DNA of 64,000 nucleotides from Alcanivorax sp. (GTDB lineage: Bacteria > Pseudomonadota > Gammaproteobacteria > Pseudomonadales > Alcanivoracaceae): the NCBI RefSeq assembly GCF_002733835.1, contig NZ_NVWY01000001.1:1-64000 (forward strand), read 5' to 3'. The position numbers and the translations under genes are program-made. Under the pieces are notes generated by a model. It was not told the DNA's origin. It did not search any database and saw nothing but the letters and a program-made list of their open reading frames with translations. Every line of letters starts with the position of its first letter. The stretch's first letter is position 1. This document shows positions 32,116 to 40,592 of this stretch, in pieces.

Positions 32116-32261
32116 CGAGCCTGGGCGAGGTGAGAGTTTCGAGTTGCGAGAAGCGAGTTTCGAAAGGCAAAACCCCAAACCCCGTACTTGGCTGGTTTTT
32201 TTGATTTTCGAAACTCGTGACTCGTAACCCGCTTCTGGAATCCTTGCCTCGCCCAGGCTCG
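32116..32261. repeat. Nested palindromic intergenic element, 146 bp
   Basis: The outer arms CGAGCCTGGGCGAGG (32116-32130) and CCTCGCCCAGGCTCG (32247-32261) are perfect 15-bp reverse complements. Inner arms around GCGAGTTTCGAAA (left, near 32153-32165) and TTTTCGAAACTCG (right, near 32205-32217) pair over about 22 positions with a few mismatches. The inner words are built from TTCGAGTTGCGAG-like units. No gene is present. Confidence 0.75.
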
Positions 32262-32317
32262 GATCACCCGCAGGCAGGTTATTCGCTTCGCTCACCCTTC
32301 GGGCCGCACTGCGTGCG

Positions 32318-33322
32318 TTACTCCGCTACGCTACGTTCCTGCGGGTGCTTCGTAGAGGCGTGGTTGCCGGTTCCCGGATGGCTGCTATCTGCTGCGGGCT
32401 GCGGGTCGGCATTGACCTGGGCGCGCTTGAGCGCCTCGCTGGCGGGGGCGCCTTCAACATGCTGGATGAACTCACTGATCCAGCCGGCGGTCACGTCCGG
32501 ATACTGGAGAAGGGGGCTCCAGTGTCCGCAGTCTATTTCCCGGCGCCACAGGCGATCTGTCCACTGGGGCAGGTCTTCGAGCATGGCCGGGCGCACATAG
32601 TTGTCTTCGCGGGCAACGATCAGCTGCACCGGGACTTTGGTATGCCGCTCCCGGGGCTTGAGCAGACAAGGCAGCATGTTGGCGCGGTACAGTTCGATAC
32701 CGTGCACGCCGTCCTGCTGTTGAGTGGCGCTGACTTCGCTGTGCAGGTTTTCGGTGCGGCGCAGTACCTGCGGCCAGACCTTGGCCAGGCCGGCTTTCCA
32801 CAGGGTCGGGGCCAGCACCGGCAACTGGAAGAGGCCGATGTACCAGGAGTGGGCGAGCTGATTGAGCACGGCGCCGATTTCCTGTTCGCGCAGTCGCGCC
32901 TTCATCCACTGCCCCACATGATCCAGGCACGGGCCGGACAGGGTGGTGTAGGAGGCGATGCGTTGCTCGGCGCCGGGATCGGTGACTGATTCCCAGGTCT
33001 GGATGGAGCCCCAGTCGTGCCCCACCAGATGCACCTTTTCATCCGGGCTGACGGCGTCCATGACCGCATGCAGGTCGTTGCGCAGTTCCCGCAACTTGTA
33101 AGCGGCGCGGCCTTGCGGCACGGAAGAATTGCCGGCGCCGCGTACGTCATAGGCGACGACTTTGAAATGCCGGCTAAGGCGTTCCGCCACTTTTTCCCAG
33201 ACATGATTGGCGTCCGGGTAGCCGTGTACCAGTATCACCGTGGGGCTTTTGTCCGCACTCCAGGTACGCACCGCCAGGTCCACGCCATTACGGCTTACTT
33301 TGCTGTCGCGCCACTGCACCAT
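32318..33322 (-). CDS. Alpha/beta hydrolase, epoxide hydrolase-like
   Basis: A 334-residue alpha/beta hydrolase. The oxyanion-hole motif HGYPDANHVW and the nucleophile elbow GHDWGS, with aspartate as nucleophile, mark the epoxide hydrolase/haloalkane dehalogenase branch, and the catalytic histidine is in DCGHWSPL. The C-terminal 40 residues are polar and unstructured. The start codon overlaps the upstream stop as TGATG, so the two genes are translationally coupled. The substrate is unknown. Confidence 0.85.
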   Translation of the reverse strand: MVQWRDSKVSRNGVDLAVRTWSADKSPTVILVHGYPDANHVWEKVAERLSRHFKVVAYDVRGAGNSSVPQGRAAYKLRELRNDLHAVMDAVSPDEKVHLVGHDWGSIQTWESVTDPGAEQRIASYTTLSGPCLDHVGQWMKARLREQEIGAVLNQLAHSWYIGLFQLPVLAPTLWKAGLAKVWPQVLRRTENLHSEVSATQQQDGVHGIELYRANMLPCLLKPRERHTKVPVQLIVAREDNYVRPAMLEDLPQWTDRLWRREIDCGHWSPLLQYPDVTAGWISEFIQHVEGAPASEALKRAQVNADPQPAADSSHPGTGNHASTKHPQERSVAE

Positions 33323-34050
33323 CAGGCTGCTTCCTCTTGCTTGTCGCCAGTGTTGTTGTCGAGCAGGTGGGCCGGAGCGGGGGTCAGCCAGCGCGGTCCC
33401 TGATCGTCCATCAGCAGGAATTCACTGCTGCCGACGCTGTGCGTACCGTCGCTCAACGTCAGTTGCCATTGCCACAGCCCGGGTATCAGCGGTCCTTCGC
33501 CGATACGATTACCTTCCGGCAGAGTGCCGGTGAGCGGCGCCAACCGATAGTGCTGGCGCAGGCCGGAGAAACGGCCAGCAAGCTGCTGGGGTGTTTCTCC
33601 CCGGGCCAGGGCCAGCGGTAGCTGGTCGCGATAGTCACGCAGGCGGCGGTGTAATGCGGCCAGCGGAGCCACGTCGGGGCCGCTGAGGCAGGCCTTGGCG
33701 GCGTAGCCGTTTTGTACCGCATCGCAACGCAGTATATAGCCCATGCCGATCCGGTAACGGCGCTTTCCCGGTCTGTTCAGGCCAAAGCGACGGCGGCTGG
33801 GTTGATTGGTAAAGCGCACCTTCGGCGGCCGGGCGGGATCGAACAGTTGGTGCGCACGCAGCCAGTCGCGAATCAGCAGTTCGCAATCCTGCTCGGTCAT
33901 GCCCGGTTGCAGGGATCCAGCAATGATCTGCAGGCCTTTGTGGGCGTTCTGCCAGGCAGAGAGGTAAGGCGCCAGGGCCTGGGAATCCGGGGTCCAGAAT
34001 GCGTTCATGAACGCCTCCACCGTGTTGTCGTTGGAATGTAACTCGATCAT
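33322..34050 (-). CDS. Unrecognised protein, possibly related to M24 (aminopeptidase P-like) proteins
   Basis: A 242-residue protein from the ATG at 34050; a TTG at 34074 would add 8 residues. I see a weak likeness to M24 creatinase-fold proteins: GMTEQDCELLIRDWL resembles the helix of the peptidase domain and the segment GMGYILRCDAVQNGYAA recalls its strand order. The five metal ligands of active M24 enzymes are not all evident, so it may be inactive. It is coupled to the downstream hydrolase gene by a TGATG overlap, which suggests a shared function. Confidence 0.5.
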   Translation of the reverse strand: MIELHSNDNTVEAFMNAFWTPDSQALAPYLSAWQNAHKGLQIIAGSLQPGMTEQDCELLIRDWLRAHQLFDPARPPKVRFTNQPSRRRFGLNRPGKRRYRIGMGYILRCDAVQNGYAAKACLSGPDVAPLAALHRRLRDYRDQLPLALARGETPQQLAGRFSGLRQHYRLAPLTGTLPEGNRIGEGPLIPGLWQWQLTLSDGTHSVGSSEFLLMDDQGPRWLTPAPAHLLDNNTGDKQEEAA

Positions 34051-34255
34051 TACAGCGCTCAATGTCACGGTCAACCGCTATGACTGGCATTCTCACCCCG
34101 GGGATGGCTCCCCAGGGTCAATGTCGGGGTGTAACCGGGGGGCAATCCTTCGCGCAATCTTCACATTTTTCGCTGTCTGACTTGTTAGGGTGGGCGCCTG
34201 AACAATCTTCAAATTGTGTATTTTGCTCGGCGATGACCGGGATAAGGAGATCAGT

Positions 34256-36562
34256 TTGCGCCCTCCAGTCCAGACCTTTCGCGGCTTCACAGCCCTGGTG
34301 ACTTTTTTGCTCGTGTTTTTCACCGCAGCGGCCCACGCTGCGGAGCCCGCGCAGCCGGTTGCGGCGCAACCGGGTGAATACGCGGAGCTGGCGGATTTGC
34401 TGGAAAATGACGCCAGCCGCCAAGTGCTGATTGATCAGTTGCGTGGCGTGCACGCGTCTGCCCAGCCTGAGTCGTTGGGGCTGGAAGGCGAAGTGCCAGC
34501 CGCGGAGATTGCTGCCCAGGCCCCCAGCGGGCAGACCGCGGAGCAAGTCTCCATGGCGCGCCGCATGGCGGCGGCCACCGGTAACCTGGCCGGTGATATG
34601 GGCCGGCAATTTGCAGCGCTGGGCGCCTTGGTGTCGGGCTGGTTTGGCGGCGATGCCGATGCCAGCCAGTCGGTAGCAGCGGCGGCTCCGGTGGACATGA
34701 AAACGGTCAGTGCCGCCTTGTTGAATCTGGCGATTCTGGTGGCCGTGACGTTTGTGGTGTTCTGGTCGCTGCGTGCGGTGGGAAGCTCGGTCTTTGCCCG
34801 TCTCAGCGGCTGGGCCCGGGCCGGTTCAGAGAAGTTGGCGATCCTGCGCACCATGGTGGCCGTGGCGGTTGCTGCACTACTGGATATTGTCGTGGTGGTG
34901 CTGGCCTACTTGGCCGGCACTTTTGTGGCGCCACTGCTCACCGAACAGCTGGGCGCGGATGCCACCCGGTTAGCGCTGTTTCTGAATGCCTTCCTGCTGG
35001 TTGAGCTGGCCAAGGTGGGTCTGCGGATGTTCTTTTCCTCCCGCTACGAGGGCCTGCGACTGCTGCCGGTGGCGGCAGAACAGGCGCGCTACTGTAACCG
35101 CTTTCTGGCCCGTGAAGCCGGGTTGATTGGCTATGGCATGCTGGTGCTGGTGCCGGTGCTGAACTTCAATGTGTCGCCCTCGCTGGGCAGTGGCGTGGGG
35201 ACAGTGATCATGCTGGTGGCGCTGGTGTATGCGGCGGTGGTGATCTGGCGCAAGCGCCAGGTGTTGCGTCAGGCGTTGACGCATCGGGCCAATGCCGGGT
35301 CCGGGCCAATCCGGCTGTTGCTGCTGTTGTTGGCGCGTACCTGGCACTGGCTGGCGTTGGCGTACGCATTGCTGGTGTTTACCGCCACCGTGCTGAACCC
35401 GGAAACGGCGCTGCCCTTTGTGGCCTTGGCAACGTTGGAAACGCTGATTTATGTGGGCCTGGGCCTGCTGGTATCAGTGGCGCTGGGGCAGTTGATTGGC
35501 AAGGAAATCCAGCTGTCGGAACGGCTCAACGCCAGCATGCCCCGCCTTCAGGCCCGGGTGAACACTTATGTGCCCACCGGCCTGAAAATCATTCGCGGGC
35601 TGATCCTGGCGCTGGTATTGGTGTTGTCGCTGGATGCCTGGCAGCTCTATGACCTGGCGGCCTGGTACGCCACCACCGCCGGTGCGCAAACCGTTTCTGC
35701 GCTGATTGATATCTTGCTGATTCTGGCGCTGGCGGCGGCCGTCTGGATTGCCCTGGCCAGCCTGGTCGAGCATAAATTCAGCCCCGGAGAAACCAGTACG
35801 CCGGCCCAGGCGGCGCGCGGTGAGACGTTACTGGGGCTGTTCCATACCTCCTTGGCCATCACCATCATCATCATGACGGCGATGATCGTGCTTTCCGAGG
35901 TGGGTGTGGATATCGGCCCGCTGATTGCCGGTGCCGGTGTGTTGGGTCTGGCCATTGGTTTCGGTGCCCAGAAGCTGGTGCAGGATGTGATTACCGGGGT
36001 GTTTATTCAGCTGGAGAATGCCATGAATACCGGTGATTTTGTCGGGGTTGGCGCCAACTCCGGCACGGTGGAGCGAGTGGGGATCCGTTCGGTGGCATTG
36101 CGTGATCTCTATGGCACCTACCACATCGTGCCGTTCTCCTCGGTGGATGCGGTATCCAATTACACCCGCGAATACGGTAACCATGTGGGCGAATACGGCA
36201 TTGGTTATCGGGAAAGCATTGACGATGCCATCGTTCAGCTTGAGGCGGCCTTCGAGGCGCTCAAGGAAGGTGAGCACAAGGATAATATCCTCGCGCCCAT
36301 GACCGTGGCCGGGGTGACGGCCCTGGCGGACAGCTCGGTGAATATCCGCGTGGTGATCAAGACCACACCGGGCAATCAGTGGGCGGTGGGCCGTGCCTTC
36401 AACCGGCTGGTGAAGATCTACTTCGACAAGGCGGGTATCGAGATTCCCTTCCCGCATACCACCCTGTACTTCGGCGAGGACCGGGACGGCAATGCGCCAG
36501 CGGCGAACATTCGCCTGGCAGATCATCGTGTGGTGTCTACTCAAGAGGGCAACGACGGGTAA
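34256..36562 (+). CDS. Large MscS-type mechanosensitive channel (YbiO-like)
   Basis: A 768-residue inner-membrane protein. I place the start at TTG 34256, because AAGGAG (34244-34249) precedes it and the product then begins with a clear signal peptide ending AAAHAAEP; the longer frame from 34214 has no such signal. A periplasmic N-terminal region (about 30-150) precedes many membrane helices. The pore helix and beta domain follow: GAGVLGLAIGFGAQKLVQDVITG (about 560-585) is the MscS signature, with YHIVPFSSV in the cytoplasmic part. It probably protects against osmotic downshock. It is the last host gene before the prophage. Confidence 0.88.
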   Translation: MRPPVQTFRGFTALVTFLLVFFTAAAHAAEPAQPVAAQPGEYAELADLLENDASRQVLIDQLRGVHASAQPESLGLEGEVPAAEIAAQAPSGQTAEQVSMARRMAAATGNLAGDMGRQFAALGALVSGWFGGDADASQSVAAAAPVDMKTVSAALLNLAILVAVTFVVFWSLRAVGSSVFARLSGWARAGSEKLAILRTMVAVAVAALLDIVVVVLAYLAGTFVAPLLTEQLGADATRLALFLNAFLLVELAKVGLRMFFSSRYEGLRLLPVAAEQARYCNRFLAREAGLIGYGMLVLVPVLNFNVSPSLGSGVGTVIMLVALVYAAVVIWRKRQVLRQALTHRANAGSGPIRLLLLLLARTWHWLALAYALLVFTATVLNPETALPFVALATLETLIYVGLGLLVSVALGQLIGKEIQLSERLNASMPRLQARVNTYVPTGLKIIRGLILALVLVLSLDAWQLYDLAAWYATTAGAQTVSALIDILLILALAAAVWIALASLVEHKFSPGETSTPAQAARGETLLGLFHTSLAITIIIMTAMIVLSEVGVDIGPLIAGAGVLGLAIGFGAQKLVQDVITGVFIQLENAMNTGDFVGVGANSGTVERVGIRSVALRDLYGTYHIVPFSSVDAVSNYTREYGNHVGEYGIGYRESIDDAIVQLEAAFEALKEGEHKDNILAPMTVAGVTALADSSVNIRVVIKTTPGNQWAVGRAFNRLVKIYFDKAGIEIPFPHTTLYFGEDRDGNAPAANIRLADHRVVSTQEGNDG

Positions 36563-36585
36563 TCCCCGCATTGGACTCATGAAAA

Positions 36586-36607
36586 AGCGTCTGCAAAAGC
36601 AGGCGCT
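36586..36607. terminator. Hairpin downstream of the MscS-type gene
   Basis: AGCGTCTGC and GCAGGCGCT form a 9-bp stem with one G-T pair and an AAAA loop. No T run follows on the + strand, but A5 precedes it, so termination of leftward transcripts (from the prophage early operon) is equally possible. Confidence 0.5.
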
Positions 36608-36610
36608 GAT

Positions 36611-36676
36611 CAGGAACTAGATAAATACCACAGGGAAGTGAGATAAATCCGGGAAGAGTCGGGATGAAACGGGAAG
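36611..36676. repeat. Repeated short boxes at the prophage left end, candidate transposase-binding sites
   Basis: CAGGAACTAGATAAAT (36611-36626) is repeated imperfectly as CAGGGAAGTGAGATAAAT (36631-36648), and GGGAAG or GGGATG recurs at 36633, 36651, 36661 and 36671. Repeated sites of this kind are expected at the ends of transposable phages, where the transposase binds. The matching right end is not in the window, so this is unconfirmed. Confidence 0.45.
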
Positions 36677-36727
36677 TACTGGGGTGGCAACTGAAAGAGT
36701 GTTGCAGCCAGTGAAACAGGTGGAATG

Positions 36728-37078
36728 CTAGAAAAGAGTGTTTTGGTTCGGGTCGCCCATCGCCCGAACCCGCTTAATGATCTTATATATGGCCCTTACG
36801 GTCACGCCATGCTCACGAGCCAGGACATCATGGTTCGTTCCGTTGAACTTCTCATAGATAGCGACATCTCGAGCGGCGAGCTTGTAGTGGTGATCCTTCG
36901 GGATATTCACCAGCTGACCGCCCCAGTCTCTTGCCAGCATCTCGCTAACGGCACAGCCAGCCTGGTCGGCAACATCGGGATCAACCCCCAGATCGATCAG
37001 CTGCTGACGTGTGTTTAGGTGGACCGCTTCCAGCAATTCGTGGCGGCGGTGTTCCATCTGCGAGTCAGATCTGCTCAT
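36728..37078 (-). CDS. Mor-family transcription activator
   Basis: A 116-residue protein of the Mor/C family, which activates middle or late promoters in Mu. The conserved core is WGGQLVNIPKD, followed by an HTH (HDVAREHG-like segment VLAREHGVTVRAIYKIIKRVR). It is the last gene of the leftward early operon and overlaps the GemA-like gene by 14 bases. As the only Mor/C-type gene in the window it is the natural candidate to bind the three dyads upstream of the late operons; that link is inference. Confidence 0.88.
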   Translation of the reverse strand: MSRSDSQMEHRRHELLEAVHLNTRQQLIDLGVDPDVADQAGCAVSEMLARDWGGQLVNIPKDHHYKLAARDVAIYEKFNGTNHDVLAREHGVTVRAIYKIIKRVRAMGDPNQNTLF

Positions 37079-37523
37079 CGGTACCCCCTTCCTGCTGCTC
37101 TATGCGTGCTACCCATTGTTTCAGGGCCTCGATAACTCGCTCGGCCTGCTTGCTGCTCAGCCAGTCCAGGCGGTCAATCCCGGTCTGGCGTTTCACATAG
37201 GATGCCAGGGCTTTCTCTGATCGATCGCGGACGGCGCCCGCATTGGCCAGATCAAGCCAAAGCGCCCGGATCTTGCGATCAACGGGCGTCGTGGCGGTGA
37301 TCTTCTGGCGCGCCTTTCGGGCCTGGGGCTTCGGCTTCCAGCCGAGGTTACTTTCCAGGTGATGAAGCACCTTGGAACGCCCGTGGATGGACAAGTCAGC
37401 AGATGATCCAACGCCTGCAATGTTCTGGAGCATGGCCCTGTAATCGTCGTCGTCCATCCCCAGGTCTTTTTTGGCGATGTGGATCTTTGCCAGATCACTT
37501 AGCCTACGTTTGGCCGCTGTCAC
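37065..37523 (-). CDS. gemA: GemA (Mu gp16)-like regulatory protein
   Basis: A 152-residue protein of the Mu gp16/GemA family: LAKIHIAKKDLGMDDDDYRAML at the start and a conserved RKIRALWLDLANAGAVRDRSEKAL segment in the second half. In Mu, GemA affects host gene expression and DNA supercoiling during lytic growth. The start is GTG at 37523, overlapping the stop of the 53-residue gene upstream. Confidence 0.85.
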   Translation of the reverse strand: MTAAKRRLSDLAKIHIAKKDLGMDDDDYRAMLQNIAGVGSSADLSIHGRSKVLHHLESNLGWKPKPQARKARQKITATTPVDRKIRALWLDLANAGAVRDRSEKALASYVKRQTGIDRLDWLSSKQAERVIEALKQWVARIEQQEGGTDEQI

Positions 37524-37681
37524 TTGGCCTCCTGTTGCAATAGGCGGCGTAGAATCTGTAAGTCAGAGCGACGAATGAGGGCATACGGCGAGGCTGTGCC
37601 CTCGATTACCCGCTCAGTGACTTCCTGGATGGCGTGCTGCATGGTCGCCAGTTGCTGCTCTGGCAGGTGGGCCTGCTGCAT
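37520..37681 (-). CDS. Small phage early protein, 53 residues
   Basis: Short reading frame between two early genes, coupled on both sides: its ATG overlaps the upstream stop as TGATG and its TGA overlaps the GTG start of the GemA-like gene. The product is helical and charged (starts MQQAHLPEQQLATMQHAI, ends LRRLLQQEAK). I do not recognise it. Tight packing in the operon and GAGGG upstream support it as a real gene. Confidence 0.65.
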   Translation of the reverse strand: MQQAHLPEQQLATMQHAIQEVTERVIEGTASPYALIRRSDLQILRRLLQQEAK

Positions 37682-38052
37682 CAGCACCCCCTCCGTTTAC
37701 TGGCGCAGAACATGGCTTTGAAAACGGACTCCAGCATGACTGGCCATTGCCGTTCACCTGCCTTGTGCTGCTTATCCCACTCCGCCATGCCGGCAGAAAT
37801 CATTTCAGGGGTGACGTCATCCGTGCCCTCTGGACTGCCCCCGGTGGCCACCTGTGCTAGTTCCAACGCTTTGAGATAACGCTCCGTATCGGGGCCTGAG
37901 ATCAATGCCACCGCCGCCACCGGCTGGCTTTGAGTGCCGTTAAAGGCCATTACGACTTTGCTGTCGCCGTGGCTGGCCATTTCATCAATGATGTGGCGCA
38001 GCTCGAGGGCTTCGAGGCGCTTCAGTTCGTATTGCAGTCGTTTGATTCCCAT
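37681..38052 (-). CDS. Phage early protein of unknown function, 123 residues
   Basis: Unrecognised. The first 40 residues are a charged helix (GIKRLQYELKRLEALELRHIIDEM), followed by a small alpha/beta part. A strong AGGAGG lies before the ATG. It sits between the DUF3164 gene and the small 53-residue gene in the leftward early operon, so it is likely expressed early in lytic growth. Confidence 0.7.
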   Translation of the reverse strand: MGIKRLQYELKRLEALELRHIIDEMASHGDSKVVMAFNGTQSQPVAAVALISGPDTERYLKALELAQVATGGSPEGTDDVTPEMISAGMAEWDKQHKAGERQWPVMLESVFKAMFCASKRRGC

Positions 38053-38072
38053 GCTTCCTCCTTAAAGCTTGA

Positions 38073-38696
38073 TTAGACCGCCGCCAGATCCAGCGGGATT
38101 GCCTTGTATTGGTCGGTATCACCCACCCGCTCATAAAACCGGACGTACACAGCGGTATCGGCGACCATGATGCTGTCTTTCAGTGCATCCATTGCCCGGA
38201 GCCATTCCTCGTCGGCAATCTCCAGGCGCAGCAGTTCCAGAATCGCCTGGGTGCGCAGCTGGCCTTTGTTATTGGTGCGAAAAGCACGATCAACCAGAGC
38301 CCGAATGTTTTCGTTGGCGCCTTCGCTCCAGCGGGTGATGCAGCGGTTGATCAGTTCCTTGGCTGCCTCCAGCTCCTCGGTGAATGCCAGGCGTTCAGCG
38401 AACGAGCGGACCACCTTGTACTTGCCGTCGTAGCTAATCAGAGAGACATTCCCCTTCTTGCCGCCCAACTTCACGTCGTAGCGATCAGCACTGATCTGAA
38501 CCACGTCGGCGATATCACTGAGTGCATTCTTTTTGAAGTGCTTCAGGCGGTCATGTATTTCTTTGGCCATATCAATCAGGTCACGGGTCACGCTATCGCG
38601 TAGCTTGTCCTGGTCGCGCACCAGGTCTTCGGGTACCAGGTGACCGGCGGCGTTAAGCATGTAGCCTGCCGGCACTTCGGTAATGGCTGTGTTCAT
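38073..38696 (-). CDS. DUF3164 family phage protein
   Basis: A 207-residue member of DUF3164, a family typical of Mu-like early regions. Signature parts are PAGYMLNAAGHLVPEDLV at the N-terminus, KHFKKNALSDIADVVQISADRYDV in the middle and YVRFYERVGDTDQYKAIPLDLAAV at the end. The function is not established. It overlaps the upstream small gene as ATGA and has AAGGAG before its start. Confidence 0.85.
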   Translation of the reverse strand: MNTAITEVPAGYMLNAAGHLVPEDLVRDQDKLRDSVTRDLIDMAKEIHDRLKHFKKNALSDIADVVQISADRYDVKLGGKKGNVSLISYDGKYKVVRSFAERLAFTEELEAAKELINRCITRWSEGANENIRALVDRAFRTNNKGQLRTQAILELLRLEIADEEWLRAMDALKDSIMVADTAVYVRFYERVGDTDQYKAIPLDLAAV

Positions 38697-38911
38697 GCGG
38701 TTTCTCCTTGTTGCTTTCTCTGCCGGCCACGGGCCTTCTGGCCGTTCAGCCTGGCCCGGGCCGCGTCATCGGCGGTGCAATTGAGGCGGCCATAGGCGCC
38801 ACGCTCCCCCGACATGCCATTGGGGATCTCCCGGATCTTGCCCCCACGCTTCAGGAAGTGATCGATATCGTTACGGAGCTTCTCGGCTCGTTTCTGGTGT
38901 GAGAATGTCAT
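38693..38911 (-). CDS. Small basic phage early protein, 72 residues
   Basis: Unrecognised, very basic protein (many K and R, ending KARGRQRKQQGETA), possibly nucleic-acid binding. It overlaps the DUF3164 start by four bases (ATGA), and starts three bases before the stop of the 99-residue gene upstream. It belongs to the leftward early operon. Confidence 0.65.
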   Translation of the reverse strand: MTFSHQKRAEKLRNDIDHFLKRGGKIREIPNGMSGERGAYGRLNCTADDAARARLNGQKARGRQRKQQGETA

Positions 38912-38914
38912 CCC

Positions 38915-39214
38915 TTATCTCCCGTTCGCGTGGTGTTTGAGTTGCTCGTAGGGGTGGCCGTTATCGATCCGGCGCAGCCCTTCGACCTTTCTTTCCACCC
39001 GGTTCAGCGTGGCCTCAAGGCCTTCGCTGGCCCGATCAATCCGCTCACGGGCTTCCTTCTGCCTTGCCAGCAGAGGCTGATACTGGCCGTACATGATCTC
39101 GTCCCAATGTTTGGCCGGATCCACCATGAAGGCAGCGAAAGTCATATAGCGCTGGAGGTTGTGGCAGGTGAACTTGTTGCCCCAGTACTCCAACTGCTCG
39201 GTTTCAATCGCCAT
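38915..39214 (-). CDS. Phage early protein of unknown function, 99 residues
   Basis: Unrecognised. The N-terminal half contains aromatic residues (EYWGNKFTCHNLQRYMTF) and the C-terminal half is a predicted charged helix (KEARERIDRASEGLEATLNR). AGGAG precedes the ATG. Its position between small early genes suggests a host-takeover or replication accessory role, without direct evidence. Confidence 0.65.
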   Translation of the reverse strand: MAIETEQLEYWGNKFTCHNLQRYMTFAAFMVDPAKHWDEIMYGQYQPLLARQKEARERIDRASEGLEATLNRVERKVEGLRRIDNGHPYEQLKHHANGR

Positions 39215-39223
39215 GATTCGCTC

Positions 39224-39397
39224 CTAATGAATGGTCTTGCCGTCTTTCGGGGTCCAGGTCTTCAGGGCTTTCACTAAGCCGAGAAAGCAGGTCATCGCGA
39301 ACAGCCAGGCATTGGTCTCCTGGTCATGAGGGCCGGTACACTGGGCTGTGACAGAGCCGCTCTCGGTGTCTTCGATCACGATCGTGAACTTCGCCAT
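39224..39397 (-). CDS. Small phage early protein, 57 residues
   Basis: Short frame directly after the MuB-type ATPase gene. The product starts MAKFTIVIEDTESGS and ends TPKDGKTIH, with a central helix (AWLFAMTCFLGLVKAL). It resembles the small beta-alpha proteins often seen in Mu-like early operons. GAGGTG precedes the ATG. It starts one base after the ATPase stop, which supports translation coupling. Confidence 0.6.
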   Translation of the reverse strand: MAKFTIVIEDTESGSVTAQCTGPHDQETNAWLFAMTCFLGLVKALKTWTPKDGKTIH

Positions 39398-39398
39398 C

Positions 39399-40592
39399 TC
39401 ACACCTCCCTGATCAGGTCTGCGGTCAGCATGGGCACGCCGAGCTTGGCCGCTTCATTCAATGCCGCTGCCACCACGTTGTTGATAGCCAGCGGGTACAA
39501 CACCGAGTACTCCCCCCGGCCTGATAATTTCTTGCGCAGCGCCTCGACTGCCTCAGCATCCATCACATCCGCCAAGGCGCGGCCCGCTAGCTGGAAGCGG
39601 TGGTCCAGGTAACCTTCCACCTCCATATCGATGGGGCGCAGGTTCACCACCTCGCAGCGCTGCACGACCTCACGCACCTGCGGGTTACGTTCGTCCAGCT
39701 TCTGCGCCAGCTCGGTCTGGCCGATCAGGATGATGCTGATCAACTTGCTGAAACCGTCCTCCAGCTCGAAAAAGCGCTTGAGGTGCTTCAGGGTGGGGAT
39801 GGGCAGGCCGTGTGCCTCCTCGATCACCAGCACGTGGCGGTACCCAGCCCGGTGTGATTCACGCAGGGCGTTATGCACCTGCCGGAAACGGGCTTCGGGG
39901 CTGCGTCGCAGCGTTTCGCCCGGCGCAATCTTCGCCATAATGGCCTCGGCAATGTGGCCGGCCTTCAGCGTCTTGCCCTTCATATCGTTGTCTTCGAGGC
40001 CCAGCACATAGGGCTCTATGATGTTGATGCTGGGCTCGTCATCGTTGGCCCACTGGATCAGATCCCGGCGCAGCGTAGATTTACCCGCCCCGGATTCCCC
40101 CACCACCGCCATGAAGCCGCCGTGCTTGGCGATCTGGCGCAGGCTCTCACGCACATAACGAAACTCGGCGTTCACAAACACCTCGCTGGCATTGCGCACC
40201 TCATCAAAGGGGTCACGCACCAGGCCAAAGGCACGGCGGGCGTTTGGTGTCAGCACCTGTTTCCGTAGTAACATCTCAATCTCCAGGTCATCGTTATCGT
40301 TGCTTTGCTCTGGTTTCGCCTCGCACTCGGTTGCCGCCGGTGCGGGGCTCTCTACTTCTTCCGGCTCGGGTTCGTCTTCTGCCGGGTCGTATTCCTCGAA
40401 AATTTCCTCCCCGAGTTCCGGGTCATCCAGGAACGTAAAAATGCGGGCCTTGATTTCCTCCTTAGGCCATTTCTTCGGCCATTTGTGGTAGTTGATCAGC
40501 AGCGTCACGGTCGCCGGCGATAGATCCATGCCTGCCGCCAGCGCCATGCGCTTGATGTCCCGTTTATGCAGTAAGGGGCCAAGTTTCATCAT
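39399..40592 (-). CDS. MuB-type transposition ATPase with N-terminal HTH
   Basis: AAA+ ATPase that would select target DNA and activate the transposase. An N-terminal HTH-like segment (about residues 8-35) is followed by a long acidic linker (about 55-105), then the ATPase domain with Walker A GESGAGKST (165-173) and Walker B HVLVIEEAHGL. The domain resembles ExeA/MuB proteins of BcepMu-type phages. The 397 residues are longer than Mu B (312) because of the linker. The start overlaps the transposase stop by four bases (ATGA), as expected for partner proteins. Confidence 0.88.
   Translation of the reverse strand: MMKLGPLLHKRDIKRMALAAGMDLSPATVTLLINYHKWPKKWPKEEIKARIFTFLDDPELGEEIFEEYDPAEDEPEPEEVESPAPAATECEAKPEQSNDNDDLEIEMLLRKQVLTPNARRAFGLVRDPFDEVRNASEVFVNAEFRYVRESLRQIAKHGGFMAVVGESGAGKSTLRRDLIQWANDDEPSINIIEPYVLGLEDNDMKGKTLKAGHIAEAIMAKIAPGETLRRSPEARFRQVHNALRESHRAGYRHVLVIEEAHGLPIPTLKHLKRFFELEDGFSKLISIILIGQTELAQKLDERNPQVREVVQRCEVVNLRPIDMEVEGYLDHRFQLAGRALADVMDAEAVEALRKKLSGRGEYSVLYPLAINNVVAAALNEAAKLGVPMLTADLIREV

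Noticed and set aside
34214-34255. Longer N-terminus of the MscS-type channel
   Set aside because: The 14 extra residues would precede and spoil the signal peptide, whereas TTG 34256 has a proper AAGGAG site.
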